A stretch of 64,000 nucleotides of DNA from JBDSLU01 sp963844435. GTDB taxonomy: Bacteria > Acidobacteriota > Vicinamibacteria > Vicinamibacterales > Vicinamibacteraceae. Shown piece after piece: positions 34,838 through 45,490 of the stretch; the first letter of the stretch is position 1, and every line of letters starts with the position of its first letter. The notes under the pieces were generated by a model, which saw nothing but the letters and a program-made list of their open reading frames with translations, searched no databases and had not been told where the DNA came from. A program made the position numbers and the translations under genes. The DNA lies in NCBI GenBank assembly GCA_963844435.1, contig CAWJOG010000002.1, positions 417,761 to 481,760 on the forward strand, written 5' to 3'.

Positions 34838-35728
34838 CTAGCCCCCTGCAGGCTCGACGTGGACGAGCACGTCGGCGACCCAGCGCACTTCGGACCGCAC
34901 GCGCCGGCGGACGGCCCCGGCGATCTCGTGCGACGCGGCGACGGTCATCGCCGGGTCGACCTCGACATGGATGTCGACGTGCCACGTGAAGCCGGTCTTG
35001 CGGGCGAACGCCTTGTCGACGCCGGCCACGCCGGGCACGCTCGCCGCGACGCCGCGCAGCTGCGCCACGCGGTCGGCGTCGGGCATCGTGTCGACCAGCT
35101 CCAGCGTGGCGTCGCGGATGACGCGAACGCCGGTGGCGATGACGATGACGCCGACGGCGAAACCGCCGTAGTGATCGGCGGCGAGGAACCGGCCACCACG
35201 GGCGGACAGCCACACGGCGACCAGCGCGACCACGGCGCCCAGGATGTCGACGGTGTCGTTCCAGGCGTCGGCGACGAGCGACCCGCTGCCGATGCGGCGC
35301 CCGATGCGGAACTTCAGCGCCGACATGATGCCGCGCACGGCCACGGCAATCATGAGGACGACCAGGGCCAGGCTCGGTGGCGGCGGATGGTGCTCGCCAA
35401 CCGACTGCAGCGCGTTCCAGCACACGCCGATGCCGCCGGCCACGAGGATCAGGCCGACGACGAAGGCGGCCAGCGATTCGATCCGGCCGTGGCCGTAGGG
35501 GTGGTTCTCGTCGGCCGGCTTGCCGGCGAGGATCAGGCCGACCAGCACGACCGCCGACGCCAACACGTCCCCGGCGAACTCCACGCCGGTGGCGAAGACT
35601 GACGAGGACCGGACGTAGAGCCCGACGCTGATGTTCAGCGCGGCGAGCAGCGCGCTGGCGGCAATGCCGGCGAGCGCGACCGCCCGGCCGAGGCGGATGT
35701 CCCTGTCGACGGCGGGCAGCATGCGCAC
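34838..35728 (-). CDS. Cation diffusion facilitator (CDF) metal transporter
   Basis: A 296-residue CDF exporter with six hydrophobic helices, the HPYGHGR signature (76-82) and a C-terminal cytoplasmic domain with DKAFARKTGFTWHVDIHVEV. The TM2 metal-site motif reads ExxxD (E50, D54: VEFAGDVLAS) instead of the usual HxxxD or DxxxD, and the TM5 site reads DAWNDTVD. An all-acidic site points to Mn or Fe rather than Zn, though this is inference. GTG 35728 or ATG 35722 could be the start; it lies 3 nt after the pectate lyase stop. Confidence 0.87.
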   Translation of the reverse strand: MRMLPAVDRDIRLGRAVALAGIAASALLAALNISVGLYVRSSSVFATGVEFAGDVLASAVVLVGLILAGKPADENHPYGHGRIESLAAFVVGLILVAGGIGVCWNALQSVGEHHPPPPSLALVVLMIAVAVRGIMSALKFRIGRRIGSGSLVADAWNDTVDILGAVVALVAVWLSARGGRFLAADHYGGFAVGVIVIATGVRVIRDATLELVDTMPDADRVAQLRGVAASVPGVAGVDKAFARKTGFTWHVDIHVEVDPAMTVAASHEIAGAVRRRVRSEVRWVADVLVHVEPAGG

Positions 35729-35731
35729 ATC

Positions 35732-37319
35732 TTATCGGTGGTCATCGAGCGCCCGGATGAGTGCGCTCATGTGCCGGATGTACGCCGCCGTGGAAATGCC
35801 GACAGTCGCCCCGTCGGGAAAGGGCGAGGTGTCGGTCTCGTCGCCGGCGTGCGTCTGCGAGAAGTCGCCGGCGGGAATCTCCTTCGAGCCGTGCCGCGTA
35901 AAGGGATGGCTGGTGGAGCCGAGGCGGGCCGGCCAGTAGCCCTGCTCGTTGAGCCCGCTCACCGCCTCGGCGACCGAGGGGCCGCCGCCTCGAGCGACCG
36001 CGAAGAATCGCGGCAGCGGGACGCTGCCGCTGCTGGCCAGCAGTGGTGAGCCCGCGGTGGCCTCGGCTCGGGACATCGCCCGCAACTGCTCGGTACTGCG
36101 TCCGCAGCCCCGCCACGTCGAGGCGGCGGAAGGCGTTGTAGTGCGCCGGCGTCCTGTCGGGGCTGTAATCCACGTAGTACCGCCCGTTGACGACGTTCGA
36201 GCCCTGCCGGTGCACGTAGAGCGGCCGGTTGGTACCGACTTCCACGAAGGTCGGGTGCGTCTCGCCCGGCCGGCGCGCTGCCCCGGGTGGCAGCGCCAGG
36301 CCCTGCAGCCAGTCGAGCGCTTCGGGGATACGGGCCAGGAACCGCGTGTCGCCCGTCAGCCGATAGAAGCGCATGAGGAGTTCGACGTTGGCGGCGGTAG
36401 TGTGCGTCGCCAGCGCCTTGGGCTCGTAGGTGCGCGCCGCTGCCGGCTGCAGGTCGGGCGTGTACTGCAGCGCCCAGCCGGGCTGTGGCGGCCCCATTTG
36501 CGTGACCAGGAACGCGCTCATGCCCCGGGTAATCGCATCCCGCACGCGCCCGTCGCCGAGCGCCTGATGACACAGCACCAGGAAGTCGATGTTCTCGCCC
36601 GCCACGCCATCGTTGAAGGTCAGGTACGAGGTGTAGTCCGGGTGATCGTGGTGGCTGAACTCGTTCTTCAGGGGAAAGCGCTGCGGCCAGGCGCCAATCG
36701 GATACTGGCTGTCGAGGACGAAGGCCAGGGCCTTGTCCAGAGCGGGCTTGTATCTGGGGTCCTTCTTTTCGACGTAGAGCCGCAGCAGGAGCTTCGCCGA
36801 CACCGCCGTGCTGGAGTCGTCGAACGTGGCGTTGCCCCAGTCGTGCTGGAACTCCTCCATCCGCCAGGCATTCCTGCCGACGGTGTCGTACCACTCGCGC
36901 AGCGATCGCTCGCCGGCGAAGTCGGCGAGGTAGTTCCAGCCGCCCGACGGATGCTGGGCCCGGATGAGCGCCCCGGCCACCGCTTCAGCGGCGCGGTAGT
37001 AGTACTCGTCCTGCGTCGCGTGATAGGCGTCAAGGAACAGGTGGCCCATCGTCGCGGTGCCGGGCGGCTGGATCCAGATCTGCGTGGCCCGCGCTTCGAG
37101 CTCGCCCCAGCGCCGCGATCGATCGGGCAGGTAGGTCCAGACGTAGCCGCCGTCGGTGCTGACGTCCTCGACCATGAACCGGGTCGCGCGCTTCATCACC
37201 TCGAGGATCTGGTTCACCGGCGGCGAGGCGGCCGGCTGCTGCCCCACCGTCGCGGTGGCGGATGCCGTGCCGGCCAGCAGCGCAGCGGCCACGACGGTGC
37301 TACGTGCCAGGCTGGACAT
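35732..37319 (-). CDS. Exported pectate lyase-like protein (PL10 type), frame broken near 36092
   Basis: ATG 37319 opens a signal peptide (about 1-29), then an (alpha/alpha) barrel with the PF09492 pectate-lyase pattern: VMKRATRFMVEDVSTDGGYV, WIQPPGTATMGHLFLDAY, GGWNYLADF, FDDSSTAVSAKLLLRLY and GAWPQRFPL. The frame breaks near LRTQY, and the next frame continues EQLRAMSRAEATAG to the stop at 35732. Removing one C of TACCGAG restores about 528 residues. It would cleave polygalacturonate in the periplasm or outside. It overlaps the esterase gene by 20 nt and belongs with the uronate genes upstream. Confidence 0.8.
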
Positions 37320-38904
37320 ACGGCACCTGTGCGAACAAGCGACGCTCCTGGCCGCGCGGGTCGTCGACCACCCTGGTGGTCCGGTCGAACACCATCGTCG
37401 CGCGCCGCGTGAGGTCGTAGACGGGCCAGGCCGGCAGGCCCGGCGCATCGGGACGGCCGGTGCGCGCGAAGGCCACGCACATCGCGCTCATCTGCGCGGC
37501 CAGCCGCGTCGCGTCGGCGCCCGTGCCGACTTTCTCCGGTACGAGCGCGACGTTGTCGAAGATGAACGGCACGTCGAGGCCGTGATGGGCGCCCCACCGG
37601 CCGCCGTCGATCGGCGTCGGCCAGTCGAACTGGAACACCCACGTATGCGCAGCCGCGGCGGCTTGCGCGGCGCGGCGATCCGCTTCGATGACCTGGCCGC
37701 GCCACGATCGCGACGCGGTGGTCGAGGCAAAGAACACGTCGGCCGGTGAGTAGTCGGGATGCCAGCGCCGGTAGCTCGCGATCACCTCGCGCCGATCGAG
37801 GTCGCCCATGAACGGGGAATGCGCCTCGAGCTTGGACGGCAGCGTGTCCCAGGTGAGCGTGAAGATCGTCGGATCGCCCCGGCCAATCAGCGTGCGGGTC
37901 TCGCCGGCCGTGTTGCCGAGGATCATCGGGATCGCCGCCGACAAGGGCGGCGCGTCGGGATCGAACGGATCGCGCGGCAGGGACCGCCCGTCCTTCACCG
38001 GCCCCATGTAGGCGGGCGCGCGGCTCGCCGCCACCAGCTGCTCCATCGGCAGCGATTCGAGCATGTGGACGCGGTCCCTGGACAGAGACAGCGCGGCCAG
38101 CAGCTGTTCCGCGTGATGCGTGGCGGTGGTCACGCGACTGGCCGTGATCTGCTGGCCGCTCATGGTCAGCACGCGGTGGAACAGGCCGGCCGCGGCCGGC
38201 ATCGCCATGAGCGTGGCGCACTTCGCGCCGCCGCCGGACTGGCCGAAGATCGTGACGTTGCGCGGATCGCCGCCGAACTCCTCGATGTTGTCGCGGACCC
38301 ACTGCAGGGCCAGGACCAGATCGAGGATGCCGACGTTGCCCGAGTCGGCGAACGTCTCGCCGCCAATCTCGGCCAGGAACAGGTGGCCGAACACGTTCAG
38401 GCGGTGGTTCACGGTCACGACCGTCACGTTGCCGCCGCGGCTCAAACGGGCGCCGTCGGCTTCGACCTCGTTGCTGGTGCCGCCCGAGTAGCCGCCAGGG
38501 TGGAACCACACGAGCACGGGACGCTTGCCGCCGTCACGCAGGCCCGGCGTCCAGACGTTCAGGTGCAGGCAGTCTTCGCTCATCGGCCGGCCGCGCCCAC
38601 CGGCCTGGGGCGCGATCGGGCCGAGGGCGATCGCGTCGCGGACGCCGGTCCACGGCGCGGGCGGAAGCGGGGGCTTGAATCGCCGCGAGGTGGGATCGGC
38701 GCCGTAGCGGACGCCCTTGAAGACCTTGATGTCGCCGTCCGACAGCCCGCGGATCCGACCGGCCGTGGTCGTCGCGATCGGCGCATCCGCCTGCCGGCCG
38801 GCGGCCGCGCGCGGTAAGCCCGTCGCGACCAGCGCCCCGGCGCCGGCGGCGAGCGTGCGAAGCACGACCCGCCGCGCGACGGCGCGGTCAGACGGGGACT
38901 GCAC
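37300..38904 (-). CDS. Tat-like exported carboxylesterase type B
   Basis: A 534-residue alpha/beta-hydrolase. It starts with an RR-containing signal (ARRVVLRTLAAGAGALVATG). The type B signature is clear: EDCLHLNVW near 112, HPGGYSGG as oxyanion hole region (a PGG variant of HGGG/HGGA), and the nucleophile elbow FGQSGGGAK near 228. The acid and His follow later (HHGLDVPFIFDN region). It could remove methyl, acetyl or feruloyl esters from pectin, which fits its neighbours. GTG 38904 is inferred from the signal peptide. Confidence 0.85.
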   Translation of the reverse strand: MQSPSDRAVARRVVLRTLAAGAGALVATGLPRAAAGRQADAPIATTTAGRIRGLSDGDIKVFKGVRYGADPTSRRFKPPLPPAPWTGVRDAIALGPIAPQAGGRGRPMSEDCLHLNVWTPGLRDGGKRPVLVWFHPGGYSGGTSNEVEADGARLSRGGNVTVVTVNHRLNVFGHLFLAEIGGETFADSGNVGILDLVLALQWVRDNIEEFGGDPRNVTIFGQSGGGAKCATLMAMPAAAGLFHRVLTMSGQQITASRVTTATHHAEQLLAALSLSRDRVHMLESLPMEQLVAASRAPAYMGPVKDGRSLPRDPFDPDAPPLSAAIPMILGNTAGETRTLIGRGDPTIFTLTWDTLPSKLEAHSPFMGDLDRREVIASYRRWHPDYSPADVFFASTTASRSWRGQVIEADRRAAQAAAAAHTWVFQFDWPTPIDGGRWGAHHGLDVPFIFDNVALVPEKVGTGADATRLAAQMSAMCVAFARTGRPDAPGLPAWPVYDLTRRATMVFDRTTRVVDDPRGQERRLFAQVPYVQPGT

Positions 38905-38940
38905 GCGGCATATGGCCCTCGCCGCGGCCCGCGTGCGGCG

Positions 38941-38965
38941 CCGGCTGCGCGCCCAGCGCAGCCGG
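38941..38965 (-). terminator. Strong hairpin after the TonB-receptor operon
   Basis: CCGGCTGCGC (38941-38950) and GCGCAGCCGG (38956-38965) form a perfect 10-bp stem with a 5-nt loop, 48 nt past the TonB-receptor stop. There is no clear T-run, so termination may be Rho-assisted. Confidence 0.6.
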
Positions 38966-39012
38966 ATAGCGTCGCCGCTCAAGGCCGCGTCCGTGTGAGC
39001 ACGCACCGCCGA

Positions 39013-42000
39013 TCAGAAGACGAACCGCAGGCCGACCTGGATCTCGCGCCCGTAGCCGTCCACCCGCTTGCGCGTGACCTTGCCGAAGTTGCCGCCGCCG
39101 AACGTCGTGTCCGGCTGATCCCAGATCAGGTGGTTGAGGGCATTGTAGGCCTCGACGCGCGCTTCGAGCCGATAGGACCCGATCGGGATGGACTTGGTCA
39201 TCGTCATGTCCACGAACCAGGCGCCAGGCCCGTTGAGGCCCTCATAGAACACGGGATTGGTGCGCGGCGTGAACGCCGGCTGGGCCGCGAACATGCTGGT
39301 GTCGAACCAGCGATCGCGGGTCGGCGAATCGAGCTTCGGGTTGCCGCTGACGGCCAGCGCGTTCGCGAACAGGACCGGGCGTCCGGAGTAGGCACGAATC
39401 GCCGACGTGTACTGCCAGCCGCCGATGATGTAGTCGAGCACCACGGGCATGTCCTCGAGAAACGCCTTGTCGCGGCCGATCGGGATCTGCCAGGTCACCG
39501 CCGCCGTCATCCGGTGCTCGGGAAGCGAGGGGTTGGTCGGCTGCCACTCCCAGCCCGACTCGCCGCCGCTCTGCAGCACCTGGTACTGCTGATCGTCGCC
39601 CAGCCAGTTCTCGATCCGATCGCGCTGGAACGCGTAGGCGGCGAGGAAGCTGATCCCCGACCGGAAGGGCCGCTGCACCTTGAGATCGATGCTGTGCGTC
39701 TTCATGTCGCGGCCGACGCCGGTGTTCGTCTGGCTGATGGCCCCGTACTGCGGGTACGGCACCAGCAGGCTGCCGAGGGTGACCTGGGCGTTGTTGCGCA
39801 GCGCGCCCGGGAACTGCGCCGGCGTCAGGTAGTTGCGGAACGGGTTGGCGACCTGCTCGTTGAGCAGCGCGCGGTACTCGTAGGTGTAGGACGGGTCGCG
39901 CATGTTGAGGTTGAGCGTGTAGGGCACGCGCGATCCCTGGTTGTAGAAGTAGGCGATGTCGAAGACGATGCCCTTCCACAGGTCCTTCTGGAAGGACACG
40001 TGGTAGCGATCGTTGATCTGCGGACGCAGCTGGTATTCGTCGAAGCTGACCGGGCTGCCGAGGCCGGTGTAGCGCCCGAGCGACTGCCCGGTCGGCTGCT
40101 GGACCGGGTTGTTGGCCGGGAACGGATCCGCGAGCACCTGCTGCGGCCGTCCGTTGGCCAGGTTGAGCGTGTTCGTCGTCTGCGCGTAGCCGGCGTACTG
40201 GTTGACGAAGTCGCCGAGCGTGTCGCGGACGTTGCTGATCGGCATCATGAAGCGGGCGTAGGCGAAGCGGATGACCGCGTCGTCGCCCAGCCGGTAGTTC
40301 ACGCCGACGCGCGGCATGATGTTCTTCCAGCTGGTGTTCCAGGAGCTGCGGCTGTCCTCGGTCGCGAACTGCCAGGCGCCGTTGTAGATCCATTCGTAGC
40401 CCTTGGCGGCCATCAGCTGCGCGGCCTGGGCCGGCATGTTGGGCGGCGTCGCCTGCATCTCGGGAATGGGCTCGGTGAGGTCGAGGCCCTGTGACAGCCG
40501 GTTGTCCGGATCGATCGCGCCGGGTTCGTACTCCCACCGGATGCCGAGGTTGACCGTCAGCCGCTCGCCGACCTTCCAGTCGTCCTGGAAGTAGGCCGAG
40601 TAGCCGCGCAGGTTGGTCGTCTGCAGCGGCACCAGCCGCGCCGACGTGTTGTTGTCCAGCGCGCCGAGCAGGAAGGTCGCCCACTGGTTCCCGGTGGTGG
40701 CCACCTGCGGACTGTCGGAGCTGTTGGCGGTCAGCGTCGAGTTGAAGACCAGATTGATCGGCTCGAAGCGGGCCGCCTCGCCATAGTAGGCGCGCGTTTC
40801 ACCGCCCCACTTCAGACTGTGCCCGCCCGTGTAGCGGTTCATGCGGGCCGACAGGGTCCAGGCGTCGGGATGCTGGTACCACTCGCGGCCCTGCCGCCCG
40901 AGCCGGTTGTTGGCGTTGGTGCCGGTGCCCGAGGTGACGTCGAGCGCCGGATAGTAGACGTAGCCGCTGTTGTACAGCGACGAGTACCAGTCGTTCGGCC
41001 AGTACGAGGCGAGGCCCTCCTCCCCGAGCAGCAGCGCCGGGTTGTAGAACTCGTCGATCATGTTGTAGAAGCTGCCGCGGACGTTGAGCGTCGTCTTCTC
41101 GGACAGGAGCCACACGGCGTCGCCGGCGATGCTGAGCCCGTCGCGGTTGCTGCCCGACAGCGGGAAGAACCCGCCGCCGCTCGCGAGCGGGTTGTCCTGG
41201 TAGAGATCGGCCTTGAAGACGCCCGCGCGCGCGAACACCTTCAGGTTGTCGCTGATGTTCAGGTCGACGCGCTGCGAGAAGTTCCAGTAGCTCACCTTCT
41301 CCGCCACGCTGGTCTGCAGGTTGTCGACGTTGCCCGGCAGGTTCGGGAGGGGAATGTTCTCGAGCATGCGCAGGGCCACGGGGTCGAACATCGCGCTCGG
41401 GATCACATTGCCGGCGAACGGCTGCCGCACGACCAGTCCGGCGGCGTCGCGCGTGGAGGTGTTCGGGTTGTAGATGGTGCGCACCCGGCCGCTCAGCTGC
41501 GACTGGCTGAAGTCGCCGCGGCGCTCGAGCTCGGTCGGGACCGTGCGGACGATCGAGAGCGGACGGTCGTCGCTCCACTGCTCGTAGGACGTGAAGGAGA
41601 AGATCTTGTTGCGGCTGATCGGCCCGCCGAGCGTCGCGCCCAGCATCTGCAGCGTGCTCCCGCGCAGCGGCTTCACGCCCGGGCCGGTCGCGAGCGTCGG
41701 ATCGGTGCGGGCGTTGAGGCTGGGATCGCGGAAGTAGGCGTAGCCGGAGCCATGGTAGTTGTTGGTGCCCGCCTTCATGTTGAGGCTGATGATGCCGCCC
41801 AGGCTGTTGCCGTTCTCCGCGTCGACGCTGTTCTTGGAGATCGTGATCTCTTCCACCGCGTCGACCGCCGGCGTGTAGGACGTCTTGTAGGCTGGCGCCG
41901 AGCGGCACGCCGTCGAGCAGCACGTCGTTGGCGCGGCGGGTGCCGCCGCCGGCGTCGTAGTCGTTGGCGTAGGCGTGGTGGTAGGGCCGGTTCTCGTTGG

Positions 42001-42505
42001 TCGCCGGCGACACCAGCACGGTGGGATCGAGCGCCGCCAGGTTGTACGGGTTGCGGCCGCCGATCGGCGCCTGATCGATCAGCTGCCGATCGACGTTCAG
42101 CTCGGTGGTGGCCGAGTTGAACCGGACGCCTGTCGCCGCGGTCGGCTCGACCGTCACGGACTCCTCGATGAGGCCGATCGACATCGTGATGTCGGTGGTG
42201 ACGTCGCCGCGCTGCTGGACGCGGACGTTCGCCAGCTCCGTCTTCTTGAAGCCCTGGAGCTCGGCGGTGACGGAGTACGTCCCCGGCTCGACGAAGTCGA
42301 ACAGATAGCGACCCTCGGCGTCGCTCACCCGATCGACCGCCACGCCGGTGGCGACGTTGGTCAGCTTGACCGCCACGCCGGGCAGCGCGGCCTGGCTCGT
42401 GTCCACGATCCGGCCCTGCACGCGCGCGCGATAGTCCTGCGCGTGCGCCGGAGTGGCGGCCAGCCCCAATCCGGCGACCATGGCAATCAGTGCGAGAACT
42501 CTCAT
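39013..42505 (-). CDS. TonB-dependent receptor with CarboxypepD-like N-terminus, frame broken near 41890
   Basis: ATG 42505 (AGAAGG upstream) opens a signal peptide (MRVLALIAMVAGLGLAATPA) and a carboxypeptidase-regulatory-like beta sandwich (VQGRIVDTSQAALPGVAVKL, then GRYLFDFVEPGTYSV), then the plug (DVLLDGVPLGA). The next frame continues SYKTSYTP, VEEITISKNSVDAENGNSLG and a long 22-strand barrel ending IQVGLRFVF. Removing one C from AGCCTAC gives about 1163 residues, normal for these oligosaccharide-uptake receptors. Last gene of a ROK-KduI-KduD-receptor operon, so the ligand is probably a pectin-derived oligosaccharide. Confidence 0.9.
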
Positions 42506-42518
42506 GACCTTCTCCCTC

Positions 42519-43313
42519 TCAGCGGCCCATCCAGCCGCCGTCCACGACCAGAACGTGCCCGTTGACGTAATCCGATGCCGGCGATGACAGGAAGATCGCG
42601 GCGCCGGCCAGATCGTCCGGCGTGCCCCAGCGCCCAGCCGGGATGCGCTCGGTGATCTGGCGATTGCGGACGGCATCGGCCCGCAGCGGCGCGGTGTTGT
42701 CGGTTTCCATGTAGCCGGGAGCGATGGCGTTGACGTTGATGCCGTGCGAGGCCCACTCGTTGGCGAGCGCCTTGGTCAGCTGCATGACGCCGCCCTTGGC
42801 GGCGGCGTAGCCGGGCACGGTGATGCCGCCCTGGAAGGACAGCAGCGAGGCGATGTTGACGATCTTGCCGCCCTGACCGCGGTCGATCATGTGCCGGCCG
42901 GCGGCGCGGCACAGGCGGAAGACACTGGTGAGATCGACCTCGAGGACGTGGTCCCAGTCGTCGTCGCCGTGCGTGGCGGCCGGCTGACGTCGGACCAGCC
43001 CGGCGTTGTTGATCAGGATGTCGATCCGGCCGAACGCCGCGAGCGCCTCGGACATCAGGCGGTCGGCGGCCGCGCGATCGGCGAGATCGGCGGTGAGCGT
43101 GACCGCGCGACGACCGGTACCCTGGGCAATCGTCTTGGCCGTGGCCGCCGCCGGCCGTTCGCTCGCGTGGAGCACGACGTCGGCCCCCGCGCCGGCGAGC
43201 GCGATCGCCATGCCGGCGCCGAGTCCGCGCGACGCGCCGGTCACGAGCGCGACACGGCCGTCGAGACGGAAGCGATCGAGCGGCATCGCAGTCCCGCTGC
43301 TGGAGGAGGTCAT
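42519..43313 (-). CDS. kduD: KduD-like 2-dehydro-3-deoxy-D-gluconate 5-dehydrogenase (SDR)
   Basis: A 264-residue classical SDR: LVTGASRGLG near residue 21, NNAG near 99, YAAAKGG near 168, and HVLVVDGGWMGR at the end. The segment LVRRQPAATHGDDDWDHVLE and the CIAPGYMETDNT-like AIAPGYMETDNTAPLRAD are typical of KduD, which reduces 2,5-diketo-3-deoxygluconate in unsaturated uronate breakdown. ATG 43313 lies 11 nt after the cupin stop; ATG 43286 would remove a Ser-rich leader. It sits between the KduI/IolB gene and the TonB receptor. Confidence 0.85.
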   Translation of the reverse strand: MTSSSSGTAMPLDRFRLDGRVALVTGASRGLGAGMAIALAGAGADVVLHASERPAAATAKTIAQGTGRRAVTLTADLADRAAADRLMSEALAAFGRIDILINNAGLVRRQPAATHGDDDWDHVLEVDLTSVFRLCRAAGRHMIDRGQGGKIVNIASLLSFQGGITVPGYAAAKGGVMQLTKALANEWASHGINVNAIAPGYMETDNTAPLRADAVRNRQITERIPAGRWGTPDDLAGAAIFLSSPASDYVNGHVLVVDGGWMGR

Positions 43314-43324
43314 GGCCGGTCGTG

Positions 43325-44157
43325 TCAGGGCTTCGCCCTGGCGGCGTCGAGGCCGGAGGGCATCGCCGCGAAATCGGGCTGGACGTTGACCACGCCGGTA
43401 CTGGCGATCGGTGTCCTCGGTGTGCGCCGCCATCATCCACAGGAAGTTGATGGAGCCGCCCGGCGCCGCGACGTTCGGGTGATAGCCCTTCGGCATGAGG
43501 ACGATGTCGCCCTCGCGCACGATGGTCGCCACTTCGGGGTCGCGCGTGTTCGTGTAGACCAGCTGCACGCCGAAGGCCGGAGCCGGCATGTCGATGTACA
43601 GGTAGGCCTCTTCGAGCATCGTGGCGTGCTCGTGCGGCGGCCACGACGTCCAGTTGCCGGGATCGCTGAAGGTGACGCCGGCCATGATGCGGCCGGCCTG
43701 GACGTTCTTGCCGATCAGCACGTTGAGGTCGCGTTTCGCCGTGGGCCCGCCGGCCGCGACGTGGAGCGTCGGATCCCGCTGCACGTCGGCGAAGCGGACG
43801 ACCTGCACCGGATGACGGCGGCTCACGCGGGCCGAGATCTCGGCCACGTCGCAGCCCGCCGCCCCGGCGGTCACCTCGACGGCGCTGTCGCGCGGCACGT
43901 AGATGGCGTCGTAGCGGTCCAGCGTCACCCGCGTCTCGCCGGTCGCAATCGACGGCGCTGCCGCGCAGGCAGACCAGCGCGGTCTCCCGCTCTTCCGTGC
44001 TGAACGTGACGGCCGCATCGGCCTCGAGGATGATGCGCCCGTAATGCAGGTGCTGCATGACGGGGCCGGCCCCGACGGCCTGGGTCCGGCCCTTGCGGCC
44101 GGCGGTGTTGCGCACGACGCAGGTCGTCGGCGCCAATGTCTCGGTAGTCATCGACAT
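43325..44157 (-). CDS. kduI: KduI/IolB-family cupin isomerase, two frame breaks (43954, 43397)
   Basis: The three consecutive frames read NTAGRKGRTQAVGAGPVMQH then, after 43954, TRVTLDRYDAIYVPRDSAVE, DLNVLIGKNVQAGRIMAGVT, WPPHEHATMLEEAYLYIDMP and MPKGYHPNVAAPG, and, after 43397, VVNVQPDFAAMPSGL. The two cupin halves with HEH and the later E and H residues are the metal site of PF04962. The family includes 5-keto-4-deoxyuronate isomerase (KduI) and 5-deoxyglucuronate isomerase (IolB); the KduD neighbour favours the first. Each break is one extra base. ATG 44157 has GGAG just upstream. Confidence 0.8.
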
Positions 44158-44171
44158 CGTCTCCAATGGAA

Positions 44172-45395
44172 TCAGGCCACCACCGGCGCGGCGAACGCCG
44201 GCGCGGCGACCAGCGCCGCGGCGCCGTGCAGTCGAGGATGCTCGTGCACCGGGACCGGGCGCAGCTCGGTTTCGGCGGCCGCCTCGGTCAGCGTCCGCTC
44301 GGCGAGCGCGGTGCGGACGGCGCCGGAAATGAGGTCCCAGGCGGCCGTGATCTCGCCGCCGACGTAGACGCAGGCGGGATCGACGGCGTTGATGATCGAG
44401 GCGAGGCCGAGGCCGAGATAGCGGGCCGTCGCCTCGAGCGCGGCAATCGCCTTCCCGTCGCCGCCGCGGGCACGCGACACGAGATCGTCGATGGTGAAGG
44501 CGCGGTGCGCGGCGTCCTGGGGGCCGTCGGTCTTGAGCGCGCGGCCGAAGTAGCGCGCGATCGTCGCGCGGTTCGAGATGTAGGCTTCCCAGCACCCGTT
44601 GGCGCCGCACGAGCAGCGCGGCCCGTCGAGCGAGAGCGGCACGTGGCCGAACTCGCCGGCGATGTTGTGCCGTCCGCGCAGCACTTCGCCGTTCATGATC
44701 ACGCCGACACCGACGCCGTCCGATACGCTGACGAACACGAGCTCGCTGGGAATCGTGACGGCGTCCGCCCGCAGCGACCACATCTGCGCCAGCGCGCAGG
44801 CCCGGCCGGAGTTCTCGATCTGGACAGGCAACCCGGTCGCCGCGGAGAGCGCCTCGCGCAGCTGCACGTCGCGCCAGCCCAGTGTCGGAGCGTGCAGCAC
44901 GCGCATCGTCGAGTGCTCGACCATGCCGGGCACGACGACGCCGATCCCGGCGCAGGTATCCACCTCCGGGTGCTCGGCGAGCAGCTTCTTGATGCGGGTG
45001 GCGAGCGTCTCCACCACCGCCTTCGGATCGCGCTTGGTGGGAAACGAGACGATGCCGGTCAGCGGCTTGCCGACCAGGTCGGCGAGCATCAGGAAGGTCT
45101 GGCTCGAGCGGATGTCGGCTGCGACGACGGCGCGGCGGCGCGAGTCGATGTAGAGGAACGTCGGCTTGCGGCCGCGAACCGCCTCGCCGGTCGCCCCTTC
45201 GAGAATGAGCTTGCGGGTCAGCAACTCGTTGACGATCAGCGTGACCGCGGCCCGGCTCACCCCCATCGTCCGGGCGAGATCGGCGCGCGAGATCGGCTGC
45301 CTGGCGCGGACCAGGTTCAGGACGATGCGGCTGTTGATCTCGCGGCTGGTGCCTCGGGTGGCGATCCGGAAGCGCGCGGGGTTGATACGGCGCAT
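44172..45395 (-). CDS. ROK-family transcriptional regulator
   Basis: A 407-residue NagC/XylR-like regulator. An N-terminal winged helix (about 20-75, ISRADLARTMGVSRAAVTLI) precedes a ROK domain with the zinc motif CSCGANGCWE near 268-277 and an acidic sugar-site region AGEFGHVPL. It probably senses a sugar or uronate and controls the operon it heads (cupin, KduD, TonB receptor). ATG 45395 overlaps an AT-rich palindrome, and a second XylR-like site lies about 100 nt upstream. Confidence 0.92.
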   Translation of the reverse strand: MRRINPARFRIATRGTSREINSRIVLNLVRARQPISRADLARTMGVSRAAVTLIVNELLTRKLILEGATGEAVRGRKPTFLYIDSRRRAVVAADIRSSQTFLMLADLVGKPLTGIVSFPTKRDPKAVVETLATRIKKLLAEHPEVDTCAGIGVVVPGMVEHSTMRVLHAPTLGWRDVQLREALSAATGLPVQIENSGRACALAQMWSLRADAVTIPSELVFVSVSDGVGVGVIMNGEVLRGRHNIAGEFGHVPLSLDGPRCSCGANGCWEAYISNRATIARYFGRALKTDGPQDAAHRAFTIDDLVSRARGGDGKAIAALEATARYLGLGLASIINAVDPACVYVGGEITAAWDLISGAVRTALAERTLTEAAAETELRPVPVHEHPRLHGAAALVAAPAFAAPVVA

Positions 45396-45404
45396 TTGTT
45401 AAAT
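45394..45404. promoter_or_regulatory. Candidate ROK operator half (ATTTGTTAAAT)
   Basis: The 11-nt near-palindrome ATTTGTTAAAT overlaps the ROK start codon. It shares TTTGTT(T)AA with the site at 45491-45513. AT-rich sequence is rare in this window, which makes both stand out. Confidence 0.45.
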
Positions 45405-45490
45405 GTCGCAACTAAAGCTGAGGCGCCGAACGCGATATTCACGCGCTTTCTCGCCTGGATCGATGGAACGTCGGGATGGTAAACGAGGCC

